64,000 nucleotides of DNA, taken from NCBI GenBank assembly GCA_002400415.1, contig DGQP01000016.1, forward strand, positions 124,001 through 188,000. Reading direction: 5' to 3'. Below are positions 34,606-44,181 of this stretch, one piece after another. The notes below the pieces were generated by a model, which was not told the origin of the DNA, ran no database searches, and saw nothing but the letters and a program-made list of their open reading frames with translations. The position numbers and the translations under genes were made by a program. Within the stretch, counting starts at the first letter, position 1; each line of letters starts with the position of its first letter. This DNA is from Chitinophagaceae bacterium UBA4411 (GTDB lineage: Bacteria > Bacteroidota > Bacteroidia > Chitinophagales > Chitinophagaceae).

Positions 34606-35991
34606 ATGGGTTGCAGTAATTGTGGCACAGATAAACCGAACGGATGTAAGAGCAACGGCGGGTGCAGTACCGGCGGATGTAACCGCATGAATACACATGA
34701 CTGGTTGCGCAACCTGCCCATTGCAGATGTGGAGAGCAGTTGCAAAGTGGTGGAGGTTAGTTTTAATAAAGGAACCCGCAAAGATTTTTTCCGCAATCTT
34801 TCTTTACAGCCTTTTGAAAAAGGCGACCTGATCGCCGTGGAAGGCGTGAGTGGTTTTGATGTGGGTGAAGTTTCACTGACCGGTGAGATCGTCCGCCTCC
34901 AAATGAAGAAACGGAATGTCAAAGAAGATAACCCGGAGATGAAAAAAATATTACGGGCCGCTACCGACCGCGATATTGACCTGATGAAACAGAACAAGGC
35001 CAGGGAGCCGGAAGCCGTGATCCGCAGCCGGGCTATCGCCAAGCAACTGAAACTGGATATGAAGATCAGCCAGGTGGAAATGCAGGCCGATGGAAGAAAA
35101 GCAACCTTCTTTTATATCGCTGATGGCCGGGTGGATTTCCGGGAACTCATCAAAGTATATGCGTCGGAATTTAAAGTGAAAGTGGAAATGCGCCAGATCG
35201 GTGCCCGGCAGGAAGCGGGTAAAGTGGGTGGCATTGGCAGTTGCGGCCGTGAATTATGCTGCAGCAGCTGGCTGACTGATTTTAAATCGGTGAATACCGC
35301 AGCAGCCCGTTACCAGAATCTTTCCATTAACCAGACCAAACTCAGCGGCCAGTGCGGGCGGCTGAAATGCTGCCTGAACTATGAGCTGGATACTTATCTC
35401 GATGCCCTGCAGCATTTCCCGGATAATTGCGATATGATACAGGTAGCGAAAGGAAACGCTTTCCTGATCAAGAAAGATATTTTCAAGAACCTGATGTGGT
35501 ACACTTTGCCTGACAGCAATAAACAATACCCGCTGACCATTGAAGGGGTGATCAAAATAAAAGCACAGAACAGGCAGGGTATTATTCCGGAAGAGCTGGA
35601 GGTAGTGGATGTAACTACCAATAAACCGAAAGAAGTGGAACCCGAATTTGTGGATGTGGTGGGACAGATCAGCCTGCGTACGTTGGAAAAAGCAGATAAG
35701 AAAAAACGCCAGCAACAACAGCAGCAAAGACAACAGGGACAACAAGGACAACGTCCGCAACAACGGCAGGGTGGTAACCAGCAACGGCAGCAGGGACAGA
35801 ATCCTAACCAGAGTAGCCGGCCCAACCAGCCAAGAGGGCAACAGGGAGGTCAGCAACAAGGAGGACAACGTCCGCAGCAACGACAGCAGGGTCAAAATCC
35901 TAACCGGCAGGGAGGACAGCAAGGCGGGCAACAACAGAATAGGCCACCAAGAAGAGATAACCGGCCACCCAATAAACCAGATGCTAAATAA
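34606..35991 (+). CDS. ricT: RicT/YaaT-like PSP1-domain protein with long Q/R/G/N-rich tail
   Basis: A 461-residue protein. The N-terminus is cysteine-rich (MGCSNCG, then GGCSTGGC). The PSP1 domain (about 45-300) includes VVEVSFNKGTRKDFFRN and ends with the signature cysteines CGRELCCSSW (about 211-220) and CGRLKCCLNYE (about 248-258). In Bacillus RicT is part of an iron-sulfur complex that guides RNase Y in mRNA maturation. The last 100 residues (about 362-461) are almost only Gln, Arg, Gly, Asn and Pro in loose repeats (GQRPQQRQ, QGQNPN, QQGGQQ). Such a tail may bind RNA or promote condensates; that is inference. Confidence 0.88.
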   Translation: MGCSNCGTDKPNGCKSNGGCSTGGCNRMNTHDWLRNLPIADVESSCKVVEVSFNKGTRKDFFRNLSLQPFEKGDLIAVEGVSGFDVGEVSLTGEIVRLQMKKRNVKEDNPEMKKILRAATDRDIDLMKQNKAREPEAVIRSRAIAKQLKLDMKISQVEMQADGRKATFFYIADGRVDFRELIKVYASEFKVKVEMRQIGARQEAGKVGGIGSCGRELCCSSWLTDFKSVNTAAARYQNLSINQTKLSGQCGRLKCCLNYELDTYLDALQHFPDNCDMIQVAKGNAFLIKKDIFKNLMWYTLPDSNKQYPLTIEGVIKIKAQNRQGIIPEELEVVDVTTNKPKEVEPEFVDVVGQISLRTLEKADKKKRQQQQQQRQQGQQGQRPQQRQGGNQQRQQGQNPNQSSRPNQPRGQQGGQQQGGQRPQQRQQGQNPNRQGGQQGGQQQNRPPRRDNRPPNKPDAK

Positions 35992-36012
35992 ACATTGAAC
36001 CAACTGATTAAT

Positions 36013-36038
36013 AAACTGAGCCGCTTGCTCAGTTTTTT
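36013..36038. terminator. Terminator after ricT
   Basis: AACTGAGC / GCTCAGTT stem with a five-base loop and six T on the plus strand; the weaker T-run on the minus strand could also serve the convergent gene. Confidence 0.75.
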
Positions 36039-36708
36039 ATTTCCGGAATTCGTAGCTGTATATACTGGTAATTGTTGACTCCTCCCCGTCGAATTGCGAA
36101 GTATTAACGGTTTTAACGAGCAGTCCTCTCGTATCATAATGATGCTCTTTTATCCACTTATATTCGCCTGTACTTACTTCTTTGATGCGCTGGCCTTTAC
36201 TGTTGTAGCTGATTGTGATATTGATTTTTACACCATCATTCTTACAGTCTGATTGCATACGAACCAGCTTTCCCTTTGAATTATATGTACAGGTAGTTGT
36301 ATTACCATCCGGCGACTGGCTCTTTATTAATCTCCCGTTCCTGTCATACCATTCATATTGAGTGAGGCCAAAGGCTTTATCGGTGTTACTGATTTTATAA
36401 GACCCATCAGGCTGGTATTTGTAAACACAGGTCTCTGTTTCCTGTCCGTCCTTGCTAATTATTGCCGTCACAGGCTGCCCCTTCTGATTCAATTCAAACT
36501 TTGTTGATTTACGGACTGCTCCGTTTATATATTCTGCCGTATCCCTTCCTTCATTATCAAAATACCTGTCTGTTATGTCAGCGTTTTCACCTGCAGCAAC
36601 CGTACTTGTCATCCTGCTGATCTTCCATTTTTTAATCTCAGCTGCAGTGTGCTGGGAGAAAGCAACAACACTTAGTAACAAAAGCCCTGTAATGAACAAA
36701 TTTTTCAT
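36037..36708 (-). CDS. Secreted protein with YD-like (RHS-type) repeats, unknown function
   Basis: A 223-residue protein with a signal peptide (MKNLFITGLLLLSVVAFSQ). The mature part is made of short repeating strands of the YD kind: ITDRYFDNEGRDTAEY, KFELNQKGQPVTAI, QYEWYDRNGRLIKSQ, TCTYNSKGKLVRMQ and ITISYNSKGQRIKEV. YD repeats form the shells of RHS toxins and appear as single small domains in many Bacteroidota proteins. There is no toxin or core domain, so it may be a binding or structural protein. It stands alone, and its function is unknown. Confidence 0.8.
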   Translation of the reverse strand: MKNLFITGLLLLSVVAFSQHTAAEIKKWKISRMTSTVAAGENADITDRYFDNEGRDTAEYINGAVRKSTKFELNQKGQPVTAIISKDGQETETCVYKYQPDGSYKISNTDKAFGLTQYEWYDRNGRLIKSQSPDGNTTTCTYNSKGKLVRMQSDCKNDGVKINITISYNSKGQRIKEVSTGEYKWIKEHHYDTRGLLVKTVNTSQFDGEESTITSIYSYEFRK

Positions 36709-36751
36709 TGCTGGTAATTATAACAACAAGATAAAATGTTAACTCTCCTGT

Positions 36752-39664
36752 TTATATACCCAATGCCCGGTAGATCGCATCCTGGATCTTACCTCTCACC
36801 TGTAAGGAGGAAAGCTTAGGGCTGTCCCGGGTGGGATATACCCTGTTGGATAAGAAGATATAAACGAGTTCATTCTTCGGGTCCACCCACACACAGGTAC
36901 CGGTGAACCCGGTATGACCAAACGTTTGCTGCGATGCCAACAGAGAGGGATAAGGATCTTTCCGGGTCTTATTATCTTTTTCAGGCTTGTCAAACCCATA
37001 ACCCCGCCGGCTGACCTTACTATGATAGGCTGTAAACAAATTAACCGTTTCTCTTTTCAGGAAGCGTTGACCGTTGAATTCACCGCCATTCAGTAGCATC
37101 TGGTACAGCATGGCGAGATCATATGAATCAGAAAACAAACCTGCATGCCCTGCCACACCACCAAACATCGAAGCTCCTTCATCATGCACATCACCCTGCG
37201 TGGTTTGCCGGCGGAAATGTTTTTCTGTTTCGGTGGGAACTATCCGGTTTAGCTCAAACCGGTTGCGGGGTTTAAAACCGGTTGTTTGCATACCCATCGG
37301 GCGGTAGAATGTCTTTTGTACATACTCATCCAGCGTTAACCCGGATAATTGCTCCACGATCTTTCCAAGAAAAATAAAATCGTTATCACTATACACATAC
37401 CGGCCGTGTTTACTCAACGGGCTTTTTAAAATGCGGCTGATAATCGTATCATTCCAGTCATTGCGCATATAAATATTCTCCGCTACCCTGATCGTAAACC
37501 CCGGTTTGGATTTATCGGAATAGATAGCGGGATCCGGCTCACCGGTTACCGGATCAATCGTTTCTTTATAAAAAGCAATAAAGGGAACAAGCCCGGCCTG
37601 GTGTAATAAGATATCATCGATCCGCAGGTCAGCTTTGTCTGTTCCTTTTACCCAGGGCAGGTAATCGCCCAGTTTTTTGTTCAGGTCCAGTTTGCCCTGC
37701 TCGTATAGTTTCATTACCGATACAGTAGTGGCAGATATTTTGGTAACGGAAGCCAGGTCAAAAATGCTTTCCAAAGTCATCGGGGACGGCTTTTCATAAA
37801 TGTAGTTGCCAAATGCTTTATGGTAGATAATCTCCCCTTTATGGGCGGCCAGTACCACGCAACCCGGAAAGGCTTTTTGCCCGATAGCATCTGTAACAAT
37901 CGAATCGATTACATTCAGTTTGGTAACTGCATGAATCGGTTCACCGGTTGGCTTATACACTATACCATCTCCTTGTTTAAAATTGCAAACCCGGACAGGC
38001 AATGTACCTACTGCTTTTGTTTTCCCGGTTACCACATCCGCTGCTGCTTCCTGTGATATCGCATCATCCTGGTAAGCGGCTACTAATGTATAAGCGTCGC
38101 AGAAATTTTGCGTAGCCAATACGTTTCCAAAAACTATGGTAACAGTTTTAATAAAGTTCAACTGCTTGTACAAACTGATCGCAGCCGGGCTGATATTGTA
38201 ATTATTGGCCGGGCGGTTATTATAATCATGAATGCCGACTACAATTGCATCATATTTCCCATCTTTGGGAACTGCTTTCAGAATTTCTGCCGCTTTATCG
38301 GCACTGTCTTTATACGAGAAAAGAAAAACATCGGCTCCCAGTTCATCCCTCATTCTTTTGCCAAAACTGTTCAGCTCTTTGGAGCCAATGCCTACGTAGG
38401 CGATCTTCTTACCTTTTACCAAAGGAAGGCTGGCATAATCCGTGCGGGAAGCTTTAGTAGCGGCAGTAGAAAGAATGGTAATTGATTTTTGAGACACTTC
38501 ACTCCTGATCGCATCTGTTTTGGCATTCAGGTCTTCTGTTAAGTTAGTAAGATCAACCACCTGCGACTGATTCATACCCAATTTATACTTTGACAGCAAT
38601 ACTTTTTTCACTTTCGCATTAATATCCTCCCAGCTCAGTTTATTTTCGGCAATTGCTTTTTTAATTGCTGTGATTGCTTCTTCCACACTGGATGGCAGGC
38701 ATAACATATCATTACCTGCTATCAGCGCTTCTACGGCTATCGTTCCACCCGGGAAGAATTTAGCAACACCTTTCATCTCCAATGCATCGGTAAAGGTCAG
38801 TCCTTCATATCCCATGTCTTTTCTCAACAGGCCGGTCACATTGTTTTTTGAAATAGAAGTAGCCCTGTTAGCCGTATTATCAATGGACGGGATATATAAA
38901 TGGGCAATCATCACACTGCCCACACCCGCATCAAAGATGGCCCGGAAAGGAGTGAGTTCCATTGAGTCCAGTTGTGCCCTGTTCTTATTGATCACCGGCA
39001 AGTCATAATGTGAATCCACATCCACATCACCATGACCGGGAAAATGTTTGGCACAAGCCATAATACCCGCATCCTGCATCCCTTTCATATAGGCAATACC
39101 AAAAGCAGCTACCTTATCCCGGTTCTCACCAAATGAACGGTAACCGATAACAGGATTGTTTGGGTTATTATTAATATCCACCACCGGGGCATAGTTCACA
39201 TGTATACCAATCCGTTTGCATTGTTCACCCACTGCCAGTCCCATCCGGTACACGAGATTCTCATCTTCCACGGCACCAATAGTCAGCTGGTAAGGAAATT
39301 TCGTCACACTATCCAGCCGCATACCCAGGCCCCATTCTCCGTCAATTGTCATCATGATCGGTGTTTGCGCAATACTTTGATAATAGTTGGTAAGATTAGC
39401 TTGTCTCACCGGGCCACCCTGGAAAAAACAAAGAGCCCCGATATTATACTTTTGAATATCACTCACCACTTTGGCCACATGATCAGGGCCTAAATTGGAA
39501 TGAGCCCGGACCACCATGAGCTGGGCAATACGCTGGTCCTCCGTTAATGAATTGAATACACTGTCGGCCCATTGCTGTGCCGGTAGCTTGCTTTTATACT
39601 GTGCCTTTACAAAAAACGGTGTAAATAAAAGGGCTAAAGAGATCACTTTAAAAGGTCGTAACAT
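36752..39664 (-). CDS. Glycoside hydrolase family 3 fused to a class C beta-lactamase-like domain
   Basis: A 970-residue exported protein (signal peptide 1-21). Residues about 35-370 form a GH3 domain of the NagZ type, with KHFPGHGD (206-213) for the acid-base pair and the nucleophile aspartate D293 in FTDALEMKG. Residues about 400-560 look like a GH3 C-terminal domain. The final 380 residues are a serine beta-lactamase/esterase-like domain with SVTK (near 640), YSDND as the second motif and HTG near the C-terminus. It probably cuts N-acetylglucosamine from peptidoglycan or chitin-like glycan in the periplasm, with the second half acting on an ester or peptide. I have seen this fusion in Bacteroidota. 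Confidence 0.9.
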   Translation of the reverse strand: MLRPFKVISLALLFTPFFVKAQYKSKLPAQQWADSVFNSLTEDQRIAQLMVVRAHSNLGPDHVAKVVSDIQKYNIGALCFFQGGPVRQANLTNYYQSIAQTPIMMTIDGEWGLGMRLDSVTKFPYQLTIGAVEDENLVYRMGLAVGEQCKRIGIHVNYAPVVDINNNPNNPVIGYRSFGENRDKVAAFGIAYMKGMQDAGIMACAKHFPGHGDVDVDSHYDLPVINKNRAQLDSMELTPFRAIFDAGVGSVMIAHLYIPSIDNTANRATSISKNNVTGLLRKDMGYEGLTFTDALEMKGVAKFFPGGTIAVEALIAGNDMLCLPSSVEEAITAIKKAIAENKLSWEDINAKVKKVLLSKYKLGMNQSQVVDLTNLTEDLNAKTDAIRSEVSQKSITILSTAATKASRTDYASLPLVKGKKIAYVGIGSKELNSFGKRMRDELGADVFLFSYKDSADKAAEILKAVPKDGKYDAIVVGIHDYNNRPANNYNISPAAISLYKQLNFIKTVTIVFGNVLATQNFCDAYTLVAAYQDDAISQEAAADVVTGKTKAVGTLPVRVCNFKQGDGIVYKPTGEPIHAVTKLNVIDSIVTDAIGQKAFPGCVVLAAHKGEIIYHKAFGNYIYEKPSPMTLESIFDLASVTKISATTVSVMKLYEQGKLDLNKKLGDYLPWVKGTDKADLRIDDILLHQAGLVPFIAFYKETIDPVTGEPDPAIYSDKSKPGFTIRVAENIYMRNDWNDTIISRILKSPLSKHGRYVYSDNDFIFLGKIVEQLSGLTLDEYVQKTFYRPMGMQTTGFKPRNRFELNRIVPTETEKHFRRQTTQGDVHDEGASMFGGVAGHAGLFSDSYDLAMLYQMLLNGGEFNGQRFLKRETVNLFTAYHSKVSRRGYGFDKPEKDNKTRKDPYPSLLASQQTFGHTGFTGTCVWVDPKNELVYIFLSNRVYPTRDSPKLSSLQVRGKIQDAIYRALGI

Positions 39665-39733
39665 AAAGCGGTTATTATACTTGTTGGAAAGAACTTTAAA
39701 AATAAACCTTTTAGGCTAATGGTCTTGCAAGAG

Positions 39734-39761
39734 TTGCTTAAAAGGCAAATCGTTATTTTTG
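39734..39761 (+). promoter_or_regulatory. Bacteroidota-type promoter for mutL
   Basis: TTG at 39734-39736, a 17-base spacer and TATTTTTG at 39754-39761. The predicted start of transcription is near 39767, giving a leader of about 13 bases to the GTG at 39780. Confidence 0.65.
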
Positions 39762-39779
39762 GCGGCTAAACCCGACTTT

Positions 39780-41621
39780 GTGCCAGACCGTATTGTTTTG
39801 TTGCCCGATAATATTGCGAACCAGATAGCCGCCGGAGAAGTAATCCAGCGGCCGGCCAGTGCCGTCAAAGAATTGCTGGAAAATGCGGTCGATGCCGGAG
39901 CCACAGAGATCAAACTCGTCATTAATGATGCCGGCAAATCTTTATTGCAGGTAATTGATAACGGCAGTGGTATGAGTGAGACCGATGCCCGCATGTGTTT
40001 TGAACGGCATGCCACTTCCAAGATCAAAAATATAGAAGATCTTTTTCATATAAAGACCATGGGGTTTCGTGGTGAAGCACTGGCTTCCATTGCAGCCGTG
40101 GCACAGGTGGAGTTGAAAACAAAAAGGGCAGAAGATCCCACTGGTGTTTATATTGAAGTGGAGAATAGCGTGGTTAGAAAACAGGAACCCGTGGCTGCCC
40201 CCACCGGCACCAGCATTGCCATGAAGAATTTATTCTTTAATGTGCCGGCCCGCCGGAATTTTTTAAAAAGTAATGCGGCGGAGATGCGGCATATCGTGGA
40301 TGAATTTACCCGAGTGGCGATGTCTTTTCCTGAAATTTTGTTTACGCTTACGAGTAACGGGCAACAACTTTTTCATCTCGAAGCCGGCAGTTTAAAACAA
40401 CGGATCGTTCAATTACTGGGTAATAACTACAATGCCAGGCTCGTGACGGTGAAAGAAGAGACCGATTACATGAATATCTATGGCTTTGCGGGCAAGCCTG
40501 AAACTGCCAAGAAGACAAGAGGTGACCAGTATTTTTTTGTCAATAACCGCTTTATCAAAAGCGCTTACCTGAACCATGCAGTGATGAATGCCTACCAGGA
40601 AATGATCCCTTCGGACAATTTCCCGATGTATGTATTGTTTATTGATCTTGATCCGGCTGTGGTGGATGTGAATGTGCACCCGACCAAACAGGAGATCAAG
40701 TTTGAAGATGAGAAGATTGTTTATGCCTTTGTTCAGGCGGCAGTGAAACATGCCCTGGCACAGTTCAGTGTTACCCCCACCCTGGATTTTGAGCTGGATG
40801 CATCCATACAACAGCTATCATCCATTCAGCAACCTTTTACTGAAGAAAGAAAAACAGCCGCTTCCGCAGGTTCCATCTTCAAAGGTTTCACCCAAAAGAA
40901 CCAGGCCCATTTTATTGAAAAAGGAGACAAAAATGAACTGAAGCACTGGAAGGATTTTTACCAGCCGGAAAGTGGAAAACCGAAAGTGGAAAATGGGGAG
41001 CCTGCTGTTGAACATACTACTTCATCAACAATATCTCAGCATTCAGCATTTGCCAATGAAGCTGAACTTACCCAATTACTGAATACCTATATCACACTTC
41101 CAAGCAGTAATGGTTTCTTACTGATACACCAGCAGGCTGCCCATGAAAGAGTATTATATGAACAACTAAAAGCAGCCGGTAAAGACAAGCCTGTAGCCAC
41201 CCAACATAGTATGTTTCCCGCCACACTGGAACTGGTTCCGGCTGATACCGCATTATTACAGGAACTGATGCCCGATCTGCAGCAACTGGGTTATCTTATT
41301 GAGCCCTTTGGGAAAAATACATTCGTTATCCAGGGCACACCGGCGGATGTGGAGCCCGGTAATGAAAAACATGTTATCGATATATTACTGGAACAATACA
41401 AACACTTTAACCCGGAAGCAAAATTCTCCAAACGGGAAAAATTAGTCCGTTCTTTAGCCAGGCAGCAATCCATCAAAACAGGTGTCCGGTTAACAGAACG
41501 GGAAATGCGGCAGCTGGTGCATGATCTTTTTTCCTGTGAACAACCGAATATCACTGCAGACGGAACACCTACTTATTTAGAATTCAAACAGGACCAGTTG
41601 GAAAGAATGTTTGGAAAATAA
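39780..41621 (+). CDS. mutL: DNA mismatch repair protein MutL
   Basis: About 613 residues. The GHKL ATPase domain shows LPDNIANQIAAGEVIQRP, ENAVDAGA, DNGSGM and GFRGEALASI (all within the first 100 residues); the transducer domain has VDVNVHPTKQEIKF. The C-terminal dimerisation domain carries HQQAAHERVLYE where nuclease-type MutL would have DQHAxxERxxxE, so the endonuclease motif appears altered. The start is GTG at 39780; an in-frame TTG seven codons upstream is the -7 promoter element. It stands between the divergent GH3 gene and the convergent dacB. Confidence 0.95.
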   Translation: MPDRIVLLPDNIANQIAAGEVIQRPASAVKELLENAVDAGATEIKLVINDAGKSLLQVIDNGSGMSETDARMCFERHATSKIKNIEDLFHIKTMGFRGEALASIAAVAQVELKTKRAEDPTGVYIEVENSVVRKQEPVAAPTGTSIAMKNLFFNVPARRNFLKSNAAEMRHIVDEFTRVAMSFPEILFTLTSNGQQLFHLEAGSLKQRIVQLLGNNYNARLVTVKEETDYMNIYGFAGKPETAKKTRGDQYFFVNNRFIKSAYLNHAVMNAYQEMIPSDNFPMYVLFIDLDPAVVDVNVHPTKQEIKFEDEKIVYAFVQAAVKHALAQFSVTPTLDFELDASIQQLSSIQQPFTEERKTAASAGSIFKGFTQKNQAHFIEKGDKNELKHWKDFYQPESGKPKVENGEPAVEHTTSSTISQHSAFANEAELTQLLNTYITLPSSNGFLLIHQQAAHERVLYEQLKAAGKDKPVATQHSMFPATLELVPADTALLQELMPDLQQLGYLIEPFGKNTFVIQGTPADVEPGNEKHVIDILLEQYKHFNPEAKFSKREKLVRSLARQQSIKTGVRLTEREMRQLVHDLFSCEQPNITADGTPTYLEFKQDQLERMFGK

Positions 41622-41720
41622 CCCCCTGACCGCCAAAGAGAGACCCCGGAATTTTTACACTCAAAGGTCATTTCAATATATACCAAAGACTAATTGCTCC
41701 CCCGCGAAATTGAGACAGGA

Positions 41721-43124
41721 TTAATAAGTATTTCTTACTCCAATCAAAAATTTCTCAATAGCCCTTCTCACATCGGTCGCAGACTCATTATGATTATTAA
41801 CCAGTGTAGAAAAAATAAGAAGCCTGCCTTTCTTCGTATATAAAAAGCCGCTGAAAGCCACGACGCCGGATAAAGTGCCGGTCTTTCCATAGATAAACCC
41901 GGCATCCTGTTTATAATAGTTGCTGATAGTACCTTCTCCGCCGGTTGGAAAAATGACTTTGATCCGTTCCACACCAAATTCGTTCTTCATCTTATTCAGG
42001 ATGGCTACCATATCCTGCGGGGTAAACAGGTTATAGCGGCTCAGCCCGGAACCATCGGCCCAGCGGGGCTTTTGCGGCAGATCTTTAAAGTCAGTCTTTA
42101 ACAACGTATCAATGATCTTTTCATCATTCATTACTCCCAGCAGTTCATTGCTCACCATTAATAAGCTTTGCTCCGCAAAAAAATTATCGCTGCGGTGCAT
42201 CATGGGCTTGAGCATGGAGTCGGTAGGTTGGGAGTGGATTATAAGAGGTAATGTTGCAGAGTATTGATTTCTATTCTCTGAACTATAACCATGTTTTAAG
42301 TGTTGAATATTCAGTTTATAATCTTCTTTGAGTATCTCTAATGCTGTACTTATTGTATCCGTAATAAAAGGTATTTCCTGTATAGAGAAAATTGACGGTG
42401 ATTTAATCAGTTCAAATTGATTCAAAATCTTATTTCGCTTTACTGAGAATAGGGCTGGAATACTATCAGCATATTTTATATGCCTGCTTGGAGAATTAAT
42501 AAGCTGGATGCCAAGATTCTTATTTTCCTTTTCAAAAAAAGATGGTTGAAAAAGTAAATTATATTTTCCTAATACAGGCTCTCCAACTAATCTGATTCTG
42601 ACAATATTTCCAAAAACCGGCAAAGGACTCCTTTCAGCCATATAACTTTCGTTATAGTCATTCCATGACCATCCTGATCCAAATTCTTTTTCATCCCAAT
42701 TTCTAGTTGAAAATCGAATCGGCGAATGAAGTGATGCTAGTTTTAAAAAGTCAAACACAGGTTGATTAATAAACTCTCTATTAAGAAAAGTTGGGTCACC
42801 TGTACCTTGCATTATCCATTCTCCATTTTCCATATCATACTTCAAACCCACCAAACTATCCCCCAAATATTTCATTGCAGCATAACAGGTGGGTATTTTA
42901 GTATTACTGGCCGGTACAAAATATTTATCGCCCTGATAATTAAACCAGTATTTACCGGTGGCCGGTTCGTAAATGCTGATACCAACATGAGCAGCTTTGA
43001 AAGCCGGCTGCTGAAGAACGGTTTCTTTTGCTGAACGGGAAATTTGTTGCTGAACACTGCAGGAAAGCAGTAAGTATGAGCTAAACAACACGAGGTACGT
43101 TGCAGATTGTTTCAATCCGGTCAT
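41721..43124 (-). CDS. dacB: D-alanyl-D-alanine carboxypeptidase/endopeptidase, PBP4 type
   Basis: A 467-residue S13-family penicillin-binding protein. A signal or lipoprotein-like N-terminus (LLLSC, about 18-22) is followed by the catalytic SNTK (S73-K76), SGLSRYN as the second motif and KTGTLSG near residue 415. It trims or opens peptidoglycan peptides in the periplasm. Between the first and second motifs lie the inserted domains II and III; this part (about residues 88-296) is encoded by DNA of only about 30 percent GC, against 40-58 percent in the flanks. See the finding on a mosaic gene. Confidence 0.92.
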   Translation of the reverse strand: MTGLKQSATYLVLFSSYLLLSCSVQQQISRSAKETVLQQPAFKAAHVGISIYEPATGKYWFNYQGDKYFVPASNTKIPTCYAAMKYLGDSLVGLKYDMENGEWIMQGTGDPTFLNREFINQPVFDFLKLASLHSPIRFSTRNWDEKEFGSGWSWNDYNESYMAERSPLPVFGNIVRIRLVGEPVLGKYNLLFQPSFFEKENKNLGIQLINSPSRHIKYADSIPALFSVKRNKILNQFELIKSPSIFSIQEIPFITDTISTALEILKEDYKLNIQHLKHGYSSENRNQYSATLPLIIHSQPTDSMLKPMMHRSDNFFAEQSLLMVSNELLGVMNDEKIIDTLLKTDFKDLPQKPRWADGSGLSRYNLFTPQDMVAILNKMKNEFGVERIKVIFPTGGEGTISNYYKQDAGFIYGKTGTLSGVVAFSGFLYTKKGRLLIFSTLVNNHNESATDVRRAIEKFLIGVRNTY

Positions 43125-43134
43125 GGCCTAACTA

Positions 43135-44181
43135 TTACAGTTGAATGATTTTTTTGGAAGCCATACTTTCCAGCGCTGCATCAATGATCCGCATATTGCT
43201 GATCCCATCAGCCGGCGGAACCGGGTTGGGACCCTGGCCAGTGAGGGCTTTGTATACATCATCATAATAACCCATATAGTTACCGGGTGTTGACATTGTT
43301 TCTTTTCGTATCACTTCCCCGTTGATTTCGGTATGCAATAATCCATCCGGTACAGCCGGTGCGGGGCACCAGCTTTCCAGCGAAGGTTTGGTGCCGGCCT
43401 GCAATTGCTGTTCCTGCATATCGGAACGTTGTTGCAGGAAACTTCCTTTCATGCCGTGAATGGTATAGGCATAGGTTGATTCACGGGCAATACAGGTGGC
43501 TTTTAACCGCACCCTTGAACGGTCATAATAAAACAACAATTCAAAATAATCGGGCACGGCCACATCATCCCGCATTTTGATCAGGTCGGCAAATAATGCT
43601 TTGGGAAATCCGAATAACTGGATCGCCTGATCCACCAGGTGCGGACTGAGATCATATATAATGCCAGCCCCCCGCATATCGCCTTCTTTATGCGGCTTGC
43701 CGCCATAAGAAGGACGGTAACGATCATACCGTATCTCTGCTTCTCTTATTTCACCAAGCCATCCTTGTTGCAGCACTTCTTTTACGGCTCTAAAATCACC
43801 ATCATAACGGCGGTTCTGGTACACACTGATGAATAGTTTATTCTTTTCTGCCAGGGCCGTTAATTCTTCTGCTTCTTTAGCCGTTACAGCAAATGGTTTT
43901 TCGATCACCATGTTCTTTCCGGCTTCCAGCACCATCTTTGCCTGTTCATAGTGCAGGTAGGTGGGTGTATTCACCACGATCAGTTGTACTTCTTTATCTG
44001 CACAGAGTTCCTCGACGGAACGATACAGTTTAGCATCCGGGTACCTTTCTTTTGAATCCTGGTTATGCCTTTCCACGATAGCCGCCAGTTCATAGCCAGG
44101 ATGCGCATGAATAAACGGCGCATGAAATAATTTTCCACTCATACCGTAAGAACAGATACCGGTTTTGATGCCCCGAGTCAT
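43135..44181 (-). CDS. Gfo/Idh/MocA family NAD(P)-dependent oxidoreductase
   Basis: A 348-residue oxidoreductase. The N-terminal Rossmann domain has the nucleotide-binding loop CSYGMSGKLFHAPF (about 9-22) in place of the usual GxGxxG, as seen in the YvaA/IolW subgroup, and the catalytic lysine motif IEKPF (about 94-98). The C-terminal alpha/beta domain includes GGKPHKEGDMRGAGIIYDLSPHLVDQ as two blocks with the usual histidine. Members oxidise or reduce sugars or inositols; the substrate here is unknown. It is ten bases upstream of dacB's start on the same strand, so the two may be co-transcribed. Confidence 0.88.
   Translation of the reverse strand: MTRGIKTGICSYGMSGKLFHAPFIHAHPGYELAAIVERHNQDSKERYPDAKLYRSVEELCADKEVQLIVVNTPTYLHYEQAKMVLEAGKNMVIEKPFAVTAKEAEELTALAEKNKLFISVYQNRRYDGDFRAVKEVLQQGWLGEIREAEIRYDRYRPSYGGKPHKEGDMRGAGIIYDLSPHLVDQAIQLFGFPKALFADLIKMRDDVAVPDYFELLFYYDRSRVRLKATCIARESTYAYTIHGMKGSFLQQRSDMQEQQLQAGTKPSLESWCPAPAVPDGLLHTEINGEVIRKETMSTPGNYMGYYDDVYKALTGQGPNPVPPADGISNMRIIDAALESMASKKIIQL

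Noticed and set aside
35254..36003. Long open frame on the minus strand opposite the end of ricT
   Set aside because: It is the antisense reading of the glutamine-rich repeats, giving an artificial leucine-rich product. The plus-strand frame matches a known family.
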